Positions 54,879 through 63,861 of a stretch of 64,000 nt of DNA are shown in pieces; position 1 is the stretch's first letter, and every line of letters begins with the position of its first letter. The notes beneath the pieces were generated by a model. That model worked only from the letters and a program-made list of their open reading frames with translations. It was not told the DNA's origin and did not search any database. Both the position numbers and the translations under genes were made by a program. Source of the stretch: Verrucomicrobiia bacterium (GTDB lineage: Bacteria; Verrucomicrobiota; Verrucomicrobiia; Limisphaerales; UBA11358); contig JARLJW010000064.1 in assembly GCA_031290985.1 (NCBI GenBank), positions 1 to 64,000 on the forward strand, given 5' to 3'.

Positions 54879-54888
54879 TTATAGCTTT

Positions 54889-56289
54889 GTGAAATTGAGT
54901 CATAACATCAGAGGGTTGGCAGCCTTGGCGGTTGGAGTGTGTCTGGTCTCGCGGCTTCAGGCGGCGGGTCCGGAGGTTTTTTCCATCACGAATTTCGGTG
55001 CGTGTGGCGACGGCAAGACGGTCAGCACGACGGCCATCCAAAAAGCCATCGATGCCGCGGCCAAGAACGGCGGCGTGGTGCAGGTGCCGCCGGGAACCTT
55101 TTTGACGGGCGCGGTTTTTCTGAAGTCAAAGGTGGAACTGAACCTGGCCGCGGGGGCGACGTTGCAGGCCATCACGAATGACGCGGCGTATCCGCTGGTG
55201 CCATCGCGCATCGCGGGCATTGAGATGACGTGGCCGGCGGCGGTCGTGAATGTGATCGGTCAACAGGACGTGAAAGTCACCGGCACCGGCACGATCGATG
55301 GCAATGGCAGTTTTTGGTGGAGCAAATTCTGGGGGCTGGATGGCAAGGGCGGCATGTTGAAAGATTACACGGCCCGCGGGCTACGCTGGGCGGTGGATTA
55401 CGACTGCCAGCGGGTGCGGGCGCTGGTGTTTTATGACTCGAAGGACCTCGAAGTGAAGGACATCACCATCGCCCGGTCCGGTTTCTGGTCGCTGACCTTC
55501 ACGTATTGCGAGCGGGCGCATGTGGATGGCCTGAAAGTGCTCGCCAACATCGGCGGCCACGGGCCGAGCTCGGACGGCATCGACATCGATTCCTCGCGCG
55601 ATCTGCTGGTGGAGAATTGCGACATCGATTGCAATGACGACAACATCTGCCTCAAGGCCGGACGCGATGCAGACGGCCTGCGGGTAAACCGGCCGACGGA
55701 AAAGGTTGTGATCCGCAACTGCATCACGCGGGGCGGGCAGGGGATGTTCACGATCGGGAGCGAAACGTCCGGCGGCATCCGGGATGTCGAGGTGAGCCAC
55801 ATCCAGGCCATCGGCACCACCTCCGGGGTGCGTTTCAAATCCTCCGGCCAGCGCGGCGGGGTGGTGAGCAACATCCGCATCCACGATGTGCAGATGACGA
55901 ATGTGGCAAATCCATTTGAATTCAACCTGGACTGGTATCCGGCCTACAGCATGCCCACGTTGCCGCCGGAGATCGCGGCGGACAAGATTCCGGCGCATTG
56001 GAAGACGTTGATGGCGCCGGTGGTGCCGGCGGAGCGGGGCGTGCCGGAATTTACCGATGTGCATTTCAGCGACATCACCGTGACCGGAGCCAAGACGGCC
56101 ATCAAGGCGAGCGCCTTCAAATCGAAACCGCTGCTGGGGTTCACCTGGACGAATGTGGTGATCGAGGCCGGGACCGCCGGGAAGATCAGCAACGCGACCG
56201 ATTGGAACATGAACAAGCTGGTGATTCGCGCAACGGATCACAAGCCGATGCTGCTGTCGGGCGTGGTCAACGTGCCGATGCCGGATTAG
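54889..56289 (+). CDS. GH28 family polygalacturonase/rhamnogalacturonase-like enzyme
   Basis: 466 residues from a GTG at 54889-54891. Signal peptide (about 1-25, LAALAVGVCLVSRLQA). A beta-helix pattern with the GH28 opening VFSITNFGACGDGKTVSTTAIQKAIDAA. Catalytic region: DGIDIDSS (Asp229 to Asp234) and NDDNICLKAG (Asp250-251), followed by RGGQGMFTIGSETSGG, in which the usual Gly-His-Gly is Gly-Gln-Gly (Gln284), and VRFKSSGQRGG as the Arg-x-Lys motif. It hydrolyses alpha-1,4 linkages of galacturonate-containing polymers; the substrate within the family (homogalacturonan or RG-I) is not decided by the sequence alone. Confidence 0.88.
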   Translation: MKLSHNIRGLAALAVGVCLVSRLQAAGPEVFSITNFGACGDGKTVSTTAIQKAIDAAAKNGGVVQVPPGTFLTGAVFLKSKVELNLAAGATLQAITNDAAYPLVPSRIAGIEMTWPAAVVNVIGQQDVKVTGTGTIDGNGSFWWSKFWGLDGKGGMLKDYTARGLRWAVDYDCQRVRALVFYDSKDLEVKDITIARSGFWSLTFTYCERAHVDGLKVLANIGGHGPSSDGIDIDSSRDLLVENCDIDCNDDNICLKAGRDADGLRVNRPTEKVVIRNCITRGGQGMFTIGSETSGGIRDVEVSHIQAIGTTSGVRFKSSGQRGGVVSNIRIHDVQMTNVANPFEFNLDWYPAYSMPTLPPEIAADKIPAHWKTLMAPVVPAERGVPEFTDVHFSDITVTGAKTAIKASAFKSKPLLGFTWTNVVIEAGTAGKISNATDWNMNKLVIRATDHKPMLLSGVVNVPMPD

Positions 56290-56337
56290 GATTTAAACTG
56301 TTATTTGACATGGCGGAGATGTTTTTGGAGGGTGGGT

Positions 56338-56377
56338 GCGTTCTCCCTCACCCTTGCCCTCTCCCGCTGGGAGAGGG
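56338..56377. repeat. 40-nt hairpin repeat, copy 2 (between convergent genes)
   Basis: Copy of 27221-27260 with two differences. The CCCTCTCCC/GGGAGAGGG stem lies between the convergent GH28 and CE12-like genes and could act as a bidirectional transcription barrier, but it has no T-tract. Confidence 0.85.
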
Positions 56378-56454
56378 AACAGCCGTTGGACGATTGCTTA
56401 AAATCTGTGAGCCATTGAGCAGACTCAGTCGCGGGTAAACCGCGTTGAATTGCC

Positions 56455-57672
56455 CTAGTTTCCCAGCGGCTTGTCGGTGGAAGCGGTGGGGCTGGCGGGC
56501 ATCTCGAAGGTGGCGACGGCGTCGGGTTTGGCGGGGTCGAAGCCGCTGAAGTCAGCCACGATGGATTGGGCGAGCGGCAGCCTGGCCGACTGGATGCCAG
56601 CGACGACGCACTTGGCCAACTCGTAGCTGCCGTAGTTGTTGTGGTGTGTGCCGTCTTGGAACGCCTTGCCGAGGTCATCGCCGAGCGCCTGATAAAACAC
56701 CCGGCTCATCGCATTCAGATCGATCAGCGCGACGTTTTCCTCCCGGGCGACCTCGCGCACGGTTTGCGGATAATCGGCCAGCGTATCGTGGTCCACGCCG
56801 GCCTTGCGCTCCATCGAGGTCACCAGGACCGGGGTGCCGCCGAGGTCGCGCGTGCGCTGGACGATTTTTTTCAGGTTGGCCTGATAGGTTTCCAAGGCGT
56901 TCGTGGCCTTGTCCTTCATGTCATTGTGGCCGAACTGGACGAAGAGATAATCGCCCTTTTTCATGAGGCTGAAAACCTTGTCGAAACGGTGCGCTCCCAA
57001 CGAACTGCGGATGGACTCGCCGGATTCGGCGTAGTTGGCCACGGCGACATCGGGCTTGAAAAAGCGCGGCAGCATCTGGCCCCAACTGTTCCATGGCTCG
57101 GCGGGCTGATCGCAGACGGTGGAATCGCCGGTGAGGTACACCGTGGGCACGTTGGTTGGCGTGATGACGAGCGCGCGCAGCGTCGGGTGCCGGCCGTTGA
57201 ATTCGAGCGTGAGTTTTTCGTCCCAGTCCACGGTCTCGGTTTCGAGTTCGCGCTGCTTGAGGTTGACTTTTTTCCCGTCGGCGATGCGCGGCGTGCGCAC
57301 ATTCACGATGAACGTGCGGGCGGCGGCGGTGCCCGGGTGGATCTGGACTTTCTCCAGCATCAGGCGCCGTTGCTCGGACTTCACCGTGGTCACGGCCTCG
57401 CCGCTTTTGTCATTGAGCAGGGCGGTCACGGCATAATTTCCCTCCGGCAATTTCACGGAAAAGAGAAACGGCTTTTCGCTCGTGACGTAGTCCATGCCGC
57501 TGAGTTCTGCGCCCGGCTCGAAGCCGTGGCCGGCGGCGGGCGAATACAGGTTCGTGGCCGCCACGTGCGTCCAGCCCGGCGGCGATTGATGGCTGAAATC
57601 GAACTGGAAGCCGGTCTGCGCCAGCGCGGTGACGCAACTGGTGGCGAGGATGGCGGCGGCAAGATGTTTCAT
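56455..57672 (-). CDS. CE12-like SGNH rhamnogalacturonan acetylesterase A
   Basis: 405 residues with signal peptide (MKHLAAAILATSCVTALA). An N-terminal beta-sandwich, carbohydrate-binding-like domain (about 19-165; FQFDFSHQSPPGWTHVAATNLYSP) precedes the SGNH hydrolase domain. Blocks: GDSTVCDQ (Ser), NYAESGES (Gly), QFGHNDMKDK (Asn) and DGTHHNNYG (Asp and His). It removes acetyl groups from RG-I galacturonate. It is the last gene of a five-gene minus-strand operon, overlapping the previous one by 4 nt (ATGA). Confidence 0.9.
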   Translation of the reverse strand: MKHLAAAILATSCVTALAQTGFQFDFSHQSPPGWTHVAATNLYSPAAGHGFEPGAELSGMDYVTSEKPFLFSVKLPEGNYAVTALLNDKSGEAVTTVKSEQRRLMLEKVQIHPGTAAARTFIVNVRTPRIADGKKVNLKQRELETETVDWDEKLTLEFNGRHPTLRALVITPTNVPTVYLTGDSTVCDQPAEPWNSWGQMLPRFFKPDVAVANYAESGESIRSSLGAHRFDKVFSLMKKGDYLFVQFGHNDMKDKATNALETYQANLKKIVQRTRDLGGTPVLVTSMERKAGVDHDTLADYPQTVREVAREENVALIDLNAMSRVFYQALGDDLGKAFQDGTHHNNYGSYELAKCVVAGIQSARLPLAQSIVADFSGFDPAKPDAVATFEMPASPTASTDKPLGN

Positions 57673-58565
57673 GGGTTGGCCGGGGGCGCGTTGGTGGAAA
57701 TGGCGGCGGGGCTGGGCGTGTACGGTGCAACTTCCTTGCCCTGGGCGGAGAAGAAATCCGCCAGCGGATCGGGGTTCAAGCTTTTCAAGCCGGCGATGAC
57801 GCAGGCGGCGTTGAAACGCGCGCCGGTGTCAGTGGTGTGTGTGCCCTTGTCGGCGAAGAATGTCGCCACCTTGTCCGCGCCTTCTTTTTTGTAGGCATCG
57901 GTGATGACCATGGTGAGGTCGAAATAGAGCGCGCCGTTGTTTTTGGCCACCCGTTGGTCCCAATCGGCGATGGTGGTGAAGTCACGGCCGTCTTCCCAGC
58001 GCTGCTTGTGCGGAATCGGCGAGACTAGGATGACCGTTGCGCCCTTCGCCCGGGCGTCCTTCACAAACGTCGCCATGTACCAGCCGAAGGTGTGTACGAG
58101 TTCCTTGGTGCCATCGGGCTTGGTATCCTCGACGGTTTCGTCGCCGATGCCCTTGCCGTCGGCGCGGCCCTTCATCGCCGGATCGCCGATGCGGCCCTGA
58201 TCGTTGTGGCCGAACTGGATGATGACGACGTCGCCAGGCTTGATGACATCCGCGACCTTTTGCCAGCGGCCTTCGTTAAAATAGGTCCGGGCGCTGCGCC
58301 CCCCGATGGCGTGGTTGACGACGTTGATCTTGTTCGTGTCAAAGAATGGCGTGATGCGTTCGCCCCAGCCCCAGAGGCCCGCGCCGGTGCCGCCGCTGCG
58401 CACCGTGGAATCACCGACGATGTGAAACGTGGGCAGCGCGGCGTTGCCGGCTCTTTCAACGGCCACCTTGGAGGCGTCCACCACGGGGCGCTCGTCTTCG
58501 GCGGCGCGGAGAAGTCCGGCGACGAGAAGAAAAGCAAATGCGGGCGCGATCAGTCGCAGTTTCAT
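57669..58565 (-). CDS. CE12-like SGNH rhamnogalacturonan acetylesterase B
   Basis: 298 residues with signal peptide (MKLRLIAPAFAFLLVAGLLRA). SGNH blocks: FHIVGDSTVRSG (Ser), NHAIGGRSART (Gly), IQFGHNDQGR (Asn) and ADKGTHTTDTGA (Asp and His, spaced by one residue more than in copy A). The central HTFGWYMATFVKDARAKGATVILVSPIPH is typical of the YesT/RGAE group. It lies 4 nt downstream of copy C and overlaps copy A. Confidence 0.9.
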   Translation of the reverse strand: MKLRLIAPAFAFLLVAGLLRAAEDERPVVDASKVAVERAGNAALPTFHIVGDSTVRSGGTGAGLWGWGERITPFFDTNKINVVNHAIGGRSARTYFNEGRWQKVADVIKPGDVVIIQFGHNDQGRIGDPAMKGRADGKGIGDETVEDTKPDGTKELVHTFGWYMATFVKDARAKGATVILVSPIPHKQRWEDGRDFTTIADWDQRVAKNNGALYFDLTMVITDAYKKEGADKVATFFADKGTHTTDTGARFNAACVIAGLKSLNPDPLADFFSAQGKEVAPYTPSPAAISTNAPPANP

Positions 58566-58569
58566 GGCA

Positions 58570-59544
58570 TTACTCGGGGGTGTTTTTGTCTTTAACGGGG
58601 ACGGTGGGCGCGGGCGCGGGCTGGCTCAAGTCAGCGGGCGCGACGGCATCGGCCTTTTCGGAAAGAAATTTGGCTAGCGGATTTTCCTTCAACCCCTTGA
58701 GGCCGGCGACCACGCAAATGGCGTTCGTCTCCGCACCGGCCAAGCTCGTATGCGGCCCCTGGCCGGCGACAAACAGCGCGTTCACATTTTCCTGGCCGAG
58801 TTGGTCATACAGGCGCGCGATGATTTCGTTGTTGTCGATGAACGGGGCGTTTACGGATTTGGCCGCGTCTGCCGCCCAGCCGGCGGCGCTGTCGGGGCCG
58901 CTGCGTGATGCGCGACCATTCTTCCAGTTGTTGCGCGGAATCAGGGAGCAGACCATGGCCGTCGCGCCCTTGCTGCGGGCATCCGTAATCATTTGTTTTT
59001 CATACCAGCCAAACGTATGGACGATCTCAAATTTTTTCGTCACTTGATTGGTGATCGCCTGGGTGTCGTCGCCGATGCCGTGAATTTCGCCGCGCGCGCG
59101 GCTCGCATCATTGACCGCGCCGCCGTTGGTGCCGAATTGCATGATCACAAAATCGCCGGGCTTGATCATCGCGAGCACGCGGGGCCACAGGTCGCGGTAA
59201 AACGTCCGGGCGGTGGTGCCGCCGAGCGCGCGGTTGACGACGTTGAGCTTGCTCGTGTCAAAGAAGACCGCAATTTTGTCGCCCCAGCCCCATTGACCGC
59301 CGACGCCCAGGCCGGTGCCGTTGCGCACGGTGGAATCGCCGATGAGGAACAGCGAGGGCAGCGCGGGATTGGCCGGCAGGTTCTCCGGCCGGCGGACTCG
59401 CGCGGGGGCGTTGGTTGCCGGGTCATTGGTTTGCGCCCGGCCATTTCCGGTCAGGGCGGTGAAAATAAACGCCGTCGCGAGACAGGTCAAAAGGCGAGTT
59501 GATTTTGTAATTTTCATTTCAGATTGGGAGGTTGGTAAAATCAT
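58570..59544 (-). CDS. CE12-like SGNH esterase C with altered catalytic blocks
   Basis: 324 residues from an ATG at 59542-59544 that overlaps the GH53 stop (ATGA); an internal ATG at 59515-59517 would start directly at the signal peptide (MKITKSTRLLTCLATAFIFTALTG). Ser71 (LIGDSTVRNG), Gly and Asn140 are kept, but FGHND is FGTNG (Asp lost), and the Asp-x-x-His block is GQGPHTS (His265 without the Asp). Otherwise a paralogue of copy B (HTFGWYEKQMITDARSKGATAMV). The change may reduce activity or shift substrate. Confidence 0.85.
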   Translation of the reverse strand: MILPTSQSEMKITKSTRLLTCLATAFIFTALTGNGRAQTNDPATNAPARVRRPENLPANPALPSLFLIGDSTVRNGTGLGVGGQWGWGDKIAVFFDTSKLNVVNRALGGTTARTFYRDLWPRVLAMIKPGDFVIMQFGTNGGAVNDASRARGEIHGIGDDTQAITNQVTKKFEIVHTFGWYEKQMITDARSKGATAMVCSLIPRNNWKNGRASRSGPDSAAGWAADAAKSVNAPFIDNNEIIARLYDQLGQENVNALFVAGQGPHTSLAGAETNAICVVAGLKGLKENPLAKFLSEKADAVAPADLSQPAPAPTVPVKDKNTPE

Positions 59545-60695
59545 TGGTTGCCGGTTCGCGGCGCGGGCCGGGTATATTTATCAAAGACGTTCAGCACGGG
59601 CAGCGAGTTTCCATCTTCATCGAAGAAACTGCGTGAAACGAGGCCGCCACGGTTGCCCACGGCCGGCTCCCACCAAAAGATGCCCTGGCACCGCTGGTCG
59701 GGTGTCGCCAACGCGATGCGCGTGAGTTCATCCAGAAAATCGCGCTGGCCGGCGGGCGTCTCGGGGAAGGGGCCGATGCGGTCGGCGGATTCGCGCGCCG
59801 GGCGCCAGTTGTAGGCGGTCTCCACGATGATGATGTCCTTGTGATAAGTCCGGGCGGTGAAGGCGAGGTTGTCGCGCAAATCCATCAAGGTGCCTTGCCA
59901 CCAGGGATAGTAGGAGAAGCCAATGACATCGTAAGAAATGTGGTAGCCGTTCAGTTTATCGAAGAAATAGCGGGTCTTGGCGGTGCTGCCGCCCTGGTCG
60001 ATGTGGATCATGATCTTGGGGGGCGGACTTTTGCCGCGCCCGGCCTCGACGCCCTTGATGCCGGCGCGGAGGTAATCCGCAAAATTATTCCAGTTCGCCG
60101 GCAGCTTGCCGTCCGGCCAGAGCATACCCTGCGTGATCTCGTTGCCGACTTGCACCATGTCCGGCAGGACGCCCGCGTCGCGGAAGGCGGCGATGGTGTC
60201 GCGCGTGTAGGCGAAAACCGTCTTAACGCGTGCTTTGTGCGACAAGTCCAGCCAGGTGCCGGGGGTGGGCTGCTTGCCGGGGTCGGCCCAGGAATTGGCG
60301 TAGTGCAGATCGAGGAGAAACTTGTAGCCGAGGCGCTTGGCATCCTGCGCCAGCGCGAGCGTGTAGTTCAGGTCGTTGGGCAGGTTGTTGCTGACCGGTT
60401 CGACGAAGACGCGCAGGCGGATCCAGTTGTAGCCGTGATTTTTGAAGATCTGCAAACCGGGCAGCGCGTTGGTGCCGTCCTTGAAAACCTTGCCGCGGTC
60501 CTCGGCCTGCTTCAGAAAAGATAGATCGGCACCGAAAGCAAAGTCCGCTGCGTGAACGGGGAAGCTCCAAATTCCAAGCACCAAGCTCCAGAGAAACACC
60601 ACGCTCCAAACACCAAACGTACGCGACCGTTTTTTTGGATGTTGGAGGTTGGAATTCCTCTGGAGCTTGGAGGTTGGTGCTTGGTGTTTTCGCAT
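59541..60695 (-). CDS. GH53 endo-beta-1,4-galactanase with repeat-derived N-terminus
   Basis: 384 residues from the ATG at 60693-60695. The catalytic domain (about 50-380) starts FAFGADLSFLKQAEDRG; the acid/base Glu186 is in VQVGNEITQGMLWP and the nucleophile Glu292 in IIIVETAYNW. It cuts the beta-1,4-galactan side chains of RG-I. Residues about 4-45 are encoded by the inverted repeat at 60561-60690: one arm gives KHQAPTSKLQRNSNLQHP, the other gives the hydrophobic FGVWSVVFLWSLVLGIWSF that serves as signal peptide, followed by FPVHA. It is the second gene of the minus-strand operon. Confidence 0.92.
   Translation of the reverse strand: MRKHQAPTSKLQRNSNLQHPKKRSRTFGVWSVVFLWSLVLGIWSFPVHAADFAFGADLSFLKQAEDRGKVFKDGTNALPGLQIFKNHGYNWIRLRVFVEPVSNNLPNDLNYTLALAQDAKRLGYKFLLDLHYANSWADPGKQPTPGTWLDLSHKARVKTVFAYTRDTIAAFRDAGVLPDMVQVGNEITQGMLWPDGKLPANWNNFADYLRAGIKGVEAGRGKSPPPKIMIHIDQGGSTAKTRYFFDKLNGYHISYDVIGFSYYPWWQGTLMDLRDNLAFTARTYHKDIIIVETAYNWRPARESADRIGPFPETPAGQRDFLDELTRIALATPDQRCQGIFWWEPAVGNRGGLVSRSFFDEDGNSLPVLNVFDKYTRPAPRTGNQ
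60561..60690. repeat. inverted repeat (CCAAGCACCAAGCTCCA type), copy 2, used as coding sequence
   Basis: The left arm includes 29 nt (60567-60595) identical to 20362-20390; the right arm (about 60636-60690) contains GGAGCTTGGAGGTTGGTGCT and pairs with it. It encodes the N-terminus of GH53 on the minus strand. Confidence 0.9.
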
Positions 60696-60740
60696 GTTTC
60701 AGTCCGGGGACGGCACATCATGCCAGAAACGGGGGTAAAC

Positions 60741-63113
60741 TCATCTCAACAGTTCTGGCGATGCCTTGAGGGTGAGCGAGCCGGCGGACAGGCCAGCGGC
60801 GGTCGCGGCCAAAGTGATTTTGCCGGACGTGGCGGTGGCCTTTACGAACGCGACGCAGCCGCCTTGGAAGGCATGGCGTTCGGCTGCCTGAAAGGGTTCG
60901 TGGCTGACAGGATCGGCGTTGTCCACGGCGGCGATGACACCGGGGCCGGAAATCTTAAACGAAACCAGAGCATCCGCGCGCGGCACGGTGATGTCGTGGG
61001 CATCCACAATGGTCGCGCGCACGATGGCCACATCATCCCAGCCCGGCGAAAGTTTTTTGGTTTCCGTGGATAAGACGATCTTCGCCGCCTTGCCCGCCGT
61101 GAGCAGTTCGTCTTTGGCGACGACTTTGCCGTTGTTCCTGGCCACGGCTTTGAGGGTGCCGGGCGCGAAGGGAACTTTCCAAATGCGGGGCGAGGCGTCG
61201 GCGTGAATTGCTTGCGAGCCAAGAGATTTGCCATTTAAGAACAGTTCAACCTCCCGGCAGTTGGAATAGGCTTCCACGGTTTCATCGTGCGGCGCGGTGT
61301 TGCGTGGATTCCAATCGGCGAACTGCACCTGCGTGTGCAGTTCCGGGCCGCCGTAGCCGGGATCGTCCGGCATCCGGTCGTTGGGCGCGGTGCGGCGGGC
61401 GAGGCGCACCATCGGCGCGGGGCTCCACCAGCTTTGCCGCTCGAAAGCCATGGGCTTCACGTTGCCGGTGCGGTCCAGCAGGCCGGAAGAGTGGTTGACC
61501 AGCGGCCAGTGCTGCGATTCGCCGAGATAATCGACACCCGTCCAGAGGAACTGCCCGGAGTGCGAGGGGTTGTCGCGCAACCAGAGCCAGGTCTGCCGGT
61601 CGTGCCGCTGCTCGGTGCCGATGATTTTCCGCTCCGGCTTGGCGCGCTGCGCGGCGAGCAGTTCGTTGTCGCGATAGTTTGTGCCGACGACATCAAGCAG
61701 ATCGGCGAGGCCGTCATCGTAATCATGGCTCACGTTGGGGCGGAACAGCGCCTGCGTGACGGGGCGCGTGGGGTCGTTCGTGTGGCAGACGGCGACCAGT
61801 CCGCGCAGGATGGGGATGGCGAGGTCCGCGTTGGGCGTGTCGTGGATCTCGTTGCCGACGGAATAAAGCACCACGCTCGGATGATTCCGGTCGCGGCGCA
61901 CGCTGTCGGCGGCATCGATCGGCGACCAGTCATTAAAGTACAGATGATAGTCGTAGGGATTTTTGGCCACGGTCCAGCAGTCGAACAGCTCATCCATCAC
62001 GAGGAAGCCCATGTGGTCGCACAGGTTGAGAAATTCTGGCGCGGGCGGATTGTGCGCGGTGCGGATGGCATTGGCCCCGAGGGATCGCAAGGCTTTGAGG
62101 CGTTGCTCCCAGATCGCCAGCGGCACGGCGGCGCCGAATGCACCGCCATCGTGATGCAGGCAGACGCCGTAGAGGACGACTTTTTTGCCGTTGAGCACGA
62201 AGCCCCGGTCGCTGGTGAACCGGGCATCGCGAATGCCGAAGTTATTCGTCGCGTCATCCAAAACAACACCGGCAGAGACCGCCTGATCGGATATGATTTC
62301 ACTTACGGCGTGGTAGAGTTTGGGGTCATCCAGATTCCATAACTGGGGCTTGGGGAAGCTAATCTGCTGCGACACGGTTTCAGCGGTGCCGTTCGTCAAA
62401 TCGAGGTCGGACTCGATGGTGGCCACCGTTTTCCCGTTGGGCGAAAGGAGCGTCGTCCGGATTTTGACTTCGTGGATCACAGCATCTTCATTGGTAACCA
62501 AGGTTTGTATGCGGACGGTTGCCTTGGCGGCCGTGACCTCAGGCGTGGAAATGAAAACGCCGTGCTCCGTAAGATGCACCGGATCGGTCACCGTCAGCCG
62601 GACGTGCCGGTAAATGCCCGCGCCGGAATACCAGCGGGAGGCGGGTTGCGCGGAGGTGTCGCAGCGGACGGCGATGACGTTGTCGCCGCCGAAATTCAGA
62701 TGGCCGGTCAGCGCATAATTGAAGCTGACATAACCAAACGGGCGGTGGCCGAGATGAAAGCCGTTGATCCAGACATCGCTGTTCTGCATCACGCCGTCGA
62801 ACCCGATGGCCACGGACCTGCCCGCGTCGGATTGGGGCAGGGAAAAATGCTTGCGATACCAACCGATGCCGCTGGGCAGGAACGCGCCGGCGCCGCCGGT
62901 CTGGTTCGTCTCGGCAAACGGGCCTTCGATGCTCCAGTCATGGGGCAGGTCAAGCTGGCGCCAGGTGGAATCCGCGAACGCGGCCTGCTCCGCGCCGGGG
63001 GCGTCGGCCTTGAGGAAGAGCCAGCCGGCATCAAAGTTTTCCGCCGCCGGTGCGGACGCGATGAGGCCCGAAAGACAGCTCGCGGCGATAATGATGGCGC
63101 GGAGGGGTTTCAT
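60741..63113 (-). CDS. GH2 family beta-galactosidase-like enzyme
   Basis: 790 residues from the ATG at 63111-63113, chosen for the signal peptide (MKPLRAIIIAASCLSGLIASA). GH2 architecture: sugar-binding jelly roll (FDAGWLFLKADAPGAEQAAF, DLPHDWSIEGPF, GIGWYRKHF), immunoglobulin-like domain, TIM barrel with ANAIRTAHNPPAPEFLNLCDHMGFLVMDE and the acid/base in YSVGNEIHDTP. The candidate nucleophile Glu is in KIIGTEQRH. C-terminal DUF4982/BIG-like domains (TVEAYSNCREVELFLNGKSLG). It would act on galactose oligomers produced by GH53. First gene of the five-gene operon, 45 nt before GH53. Confidence 0.88.
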   Translation of the reverse strand: MKPLRAIIIAASCLSGLIASAPAAENFDAGWLFLKADAPGAEQAAFADSTWRQLDLPHDWSIEGPFAETNQTGGAGAFLPSGIGWYRKHFSLPQSDAGRSVAIGFDGVMQNSDVWINGFHLGHRPFGYVSFNYALTGHLNFGGDNVIAVRCDTSAQPASRWYSGAGIYRHVRLTVTDPVHLTEHGVFISTPEVTAAKATVRIQTLVTNEDAVIHEVKIRTTLLSPNGKTVATIESDLDLTNGTAETVSQQISFPKPQLWNLDDPKLYHAVSEIISDQAVSAGVVLDDATNNFGIRDARFTSDRGFVLNGKKVVLYGVCLHHDGGAFGAAVPLAIWEQRLKALRSLGANAIRTAHNPPAPEFLNLCDHMGFLVMDELFDCWTVAKNPYDYHLYFNDWSPIDAADSVRRDRNHPSVVLYSVGNEIHDTPNADLAIPILRGLVAVCHTNDPTRPVTQALFRPNVSHDYDDGLADLLDVVGTNYRDNELLAAQRAKPERKIIGTEQRHDRQTWLWLRDNPSHSGQFLWTGVDYLGESQHWPLVNHSSGLLDRTGNVKPMAFERQSWWSPAPMVRLARRTAPNDRMPDDPGYGGPELHTQVQFADWNPRNTAPHDETVEAYSNCREVELFLNGKSLGSQAIHADASPRIWKVPFAPGTLKAVARNNGKVVAKDELLTAGKAAKIVLSTETKKLSPGWDDVAIVRATIVDAHDITVPRADALVSFKISGPGVIAAVDNADPVSHEPFQAAERHAFQGGCVAFVKATATSGKITLAATAAGLSAGSLTLKASPELLR

Positions 63114-63402
63114 GTGGATTGGAGCAGCATCAGGGAAAGGTGACGCGGCCACAAGTCACCGAAACTGTGGATGGGGCTGGCCCGGCACCAAGGTGAAAGC
63201 CATCCTGCAATTTGGTTTGACCCGATTTGACTGGGTTTGACCACCCCCTCGTCCTCGCGCCTTGTTGTCCAATTCGTGTTAATTTGTGAAATTTGAATCT
63301 CATATTTTTTTTAATTTTTTAGGTCGGATTAGCTCGGATCAACTCGGATAACCGCTGTTTTCATGATGCCTCAACCAGCAACCCGCAACCCTCCGATGGC
63401 CC

Positions 63403-63415
63403 GTGCGGCTCGCAC
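63403..63415. repeat. GTGCG-GCT-CGCAC hairpin, copy 1
   Basis: 5-bp inverted repeat with a 3-nt loop; identical copies at 63620-63632, 63710-63722 and 63862-63874. Confidence 0.85.
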
Positions 63416-63619
63416 CTGTACGCCAGTACTTTAATCTGGTTTAATTTACCTTAATTTGATTGCCCGTCCGGCATCGGACTTTTTGTGTTTTCATTGGCCT
63501 TTTTTCAATGTTTCCCGGAGCGCGGCGTTTACGCCGTTTCCCCGATCAGGAACTGCTTGCTACCTTCGCGCTCTTTGCGTGAGGCTCGTCGCGCCATGGT
63601 GGCTGACTGCCAAGTCCCC

Positions 63620-63632
63620 GTGCGGCTCGCAC
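63620..63632. repeat. GTGCG-GCT-CGCAC hairpin, copy 2
   Basis: Identical to the copy at 63403-63415. It is followed by ACTTTTAAAATTTC; copy 4 has a similar ACTTTTTAATTTTA after it. Confidence 0.85.
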
Positions 63633-63709
63633 TTTTAAAATTTCTTGGGGCTAATAAAGGCTAACCAAGGCTAACGACCCTTGATATCCAAGACCTTGCA
63701 GGGTGGCCA

Positions 63710-63722
63710 GTGCGGCTCGCAC
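63710..63722. repeat. GTGCG-GCT-CGCAC hairpin, copy 3
   Basis: Identical to the other three copies. The nearby CGACTGCAAAGTCCCC resembles the GACTGCCAAGTCCCC that precedes copy 2. Confidence 0.85.
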
Positions 63723-63861
63723 CCGACTGCAAAGTCCCCAAGCGGCCTCGGACACGCCGAGGGCCAACGGCCCGCCCCCATCCCAGCCTGAGGCAACGCG
63801 CCCCAACCGGAGCGAGGGCTGAGAGCCCGTCCTATGATCAATGCCTGATTCATATTGGCCC

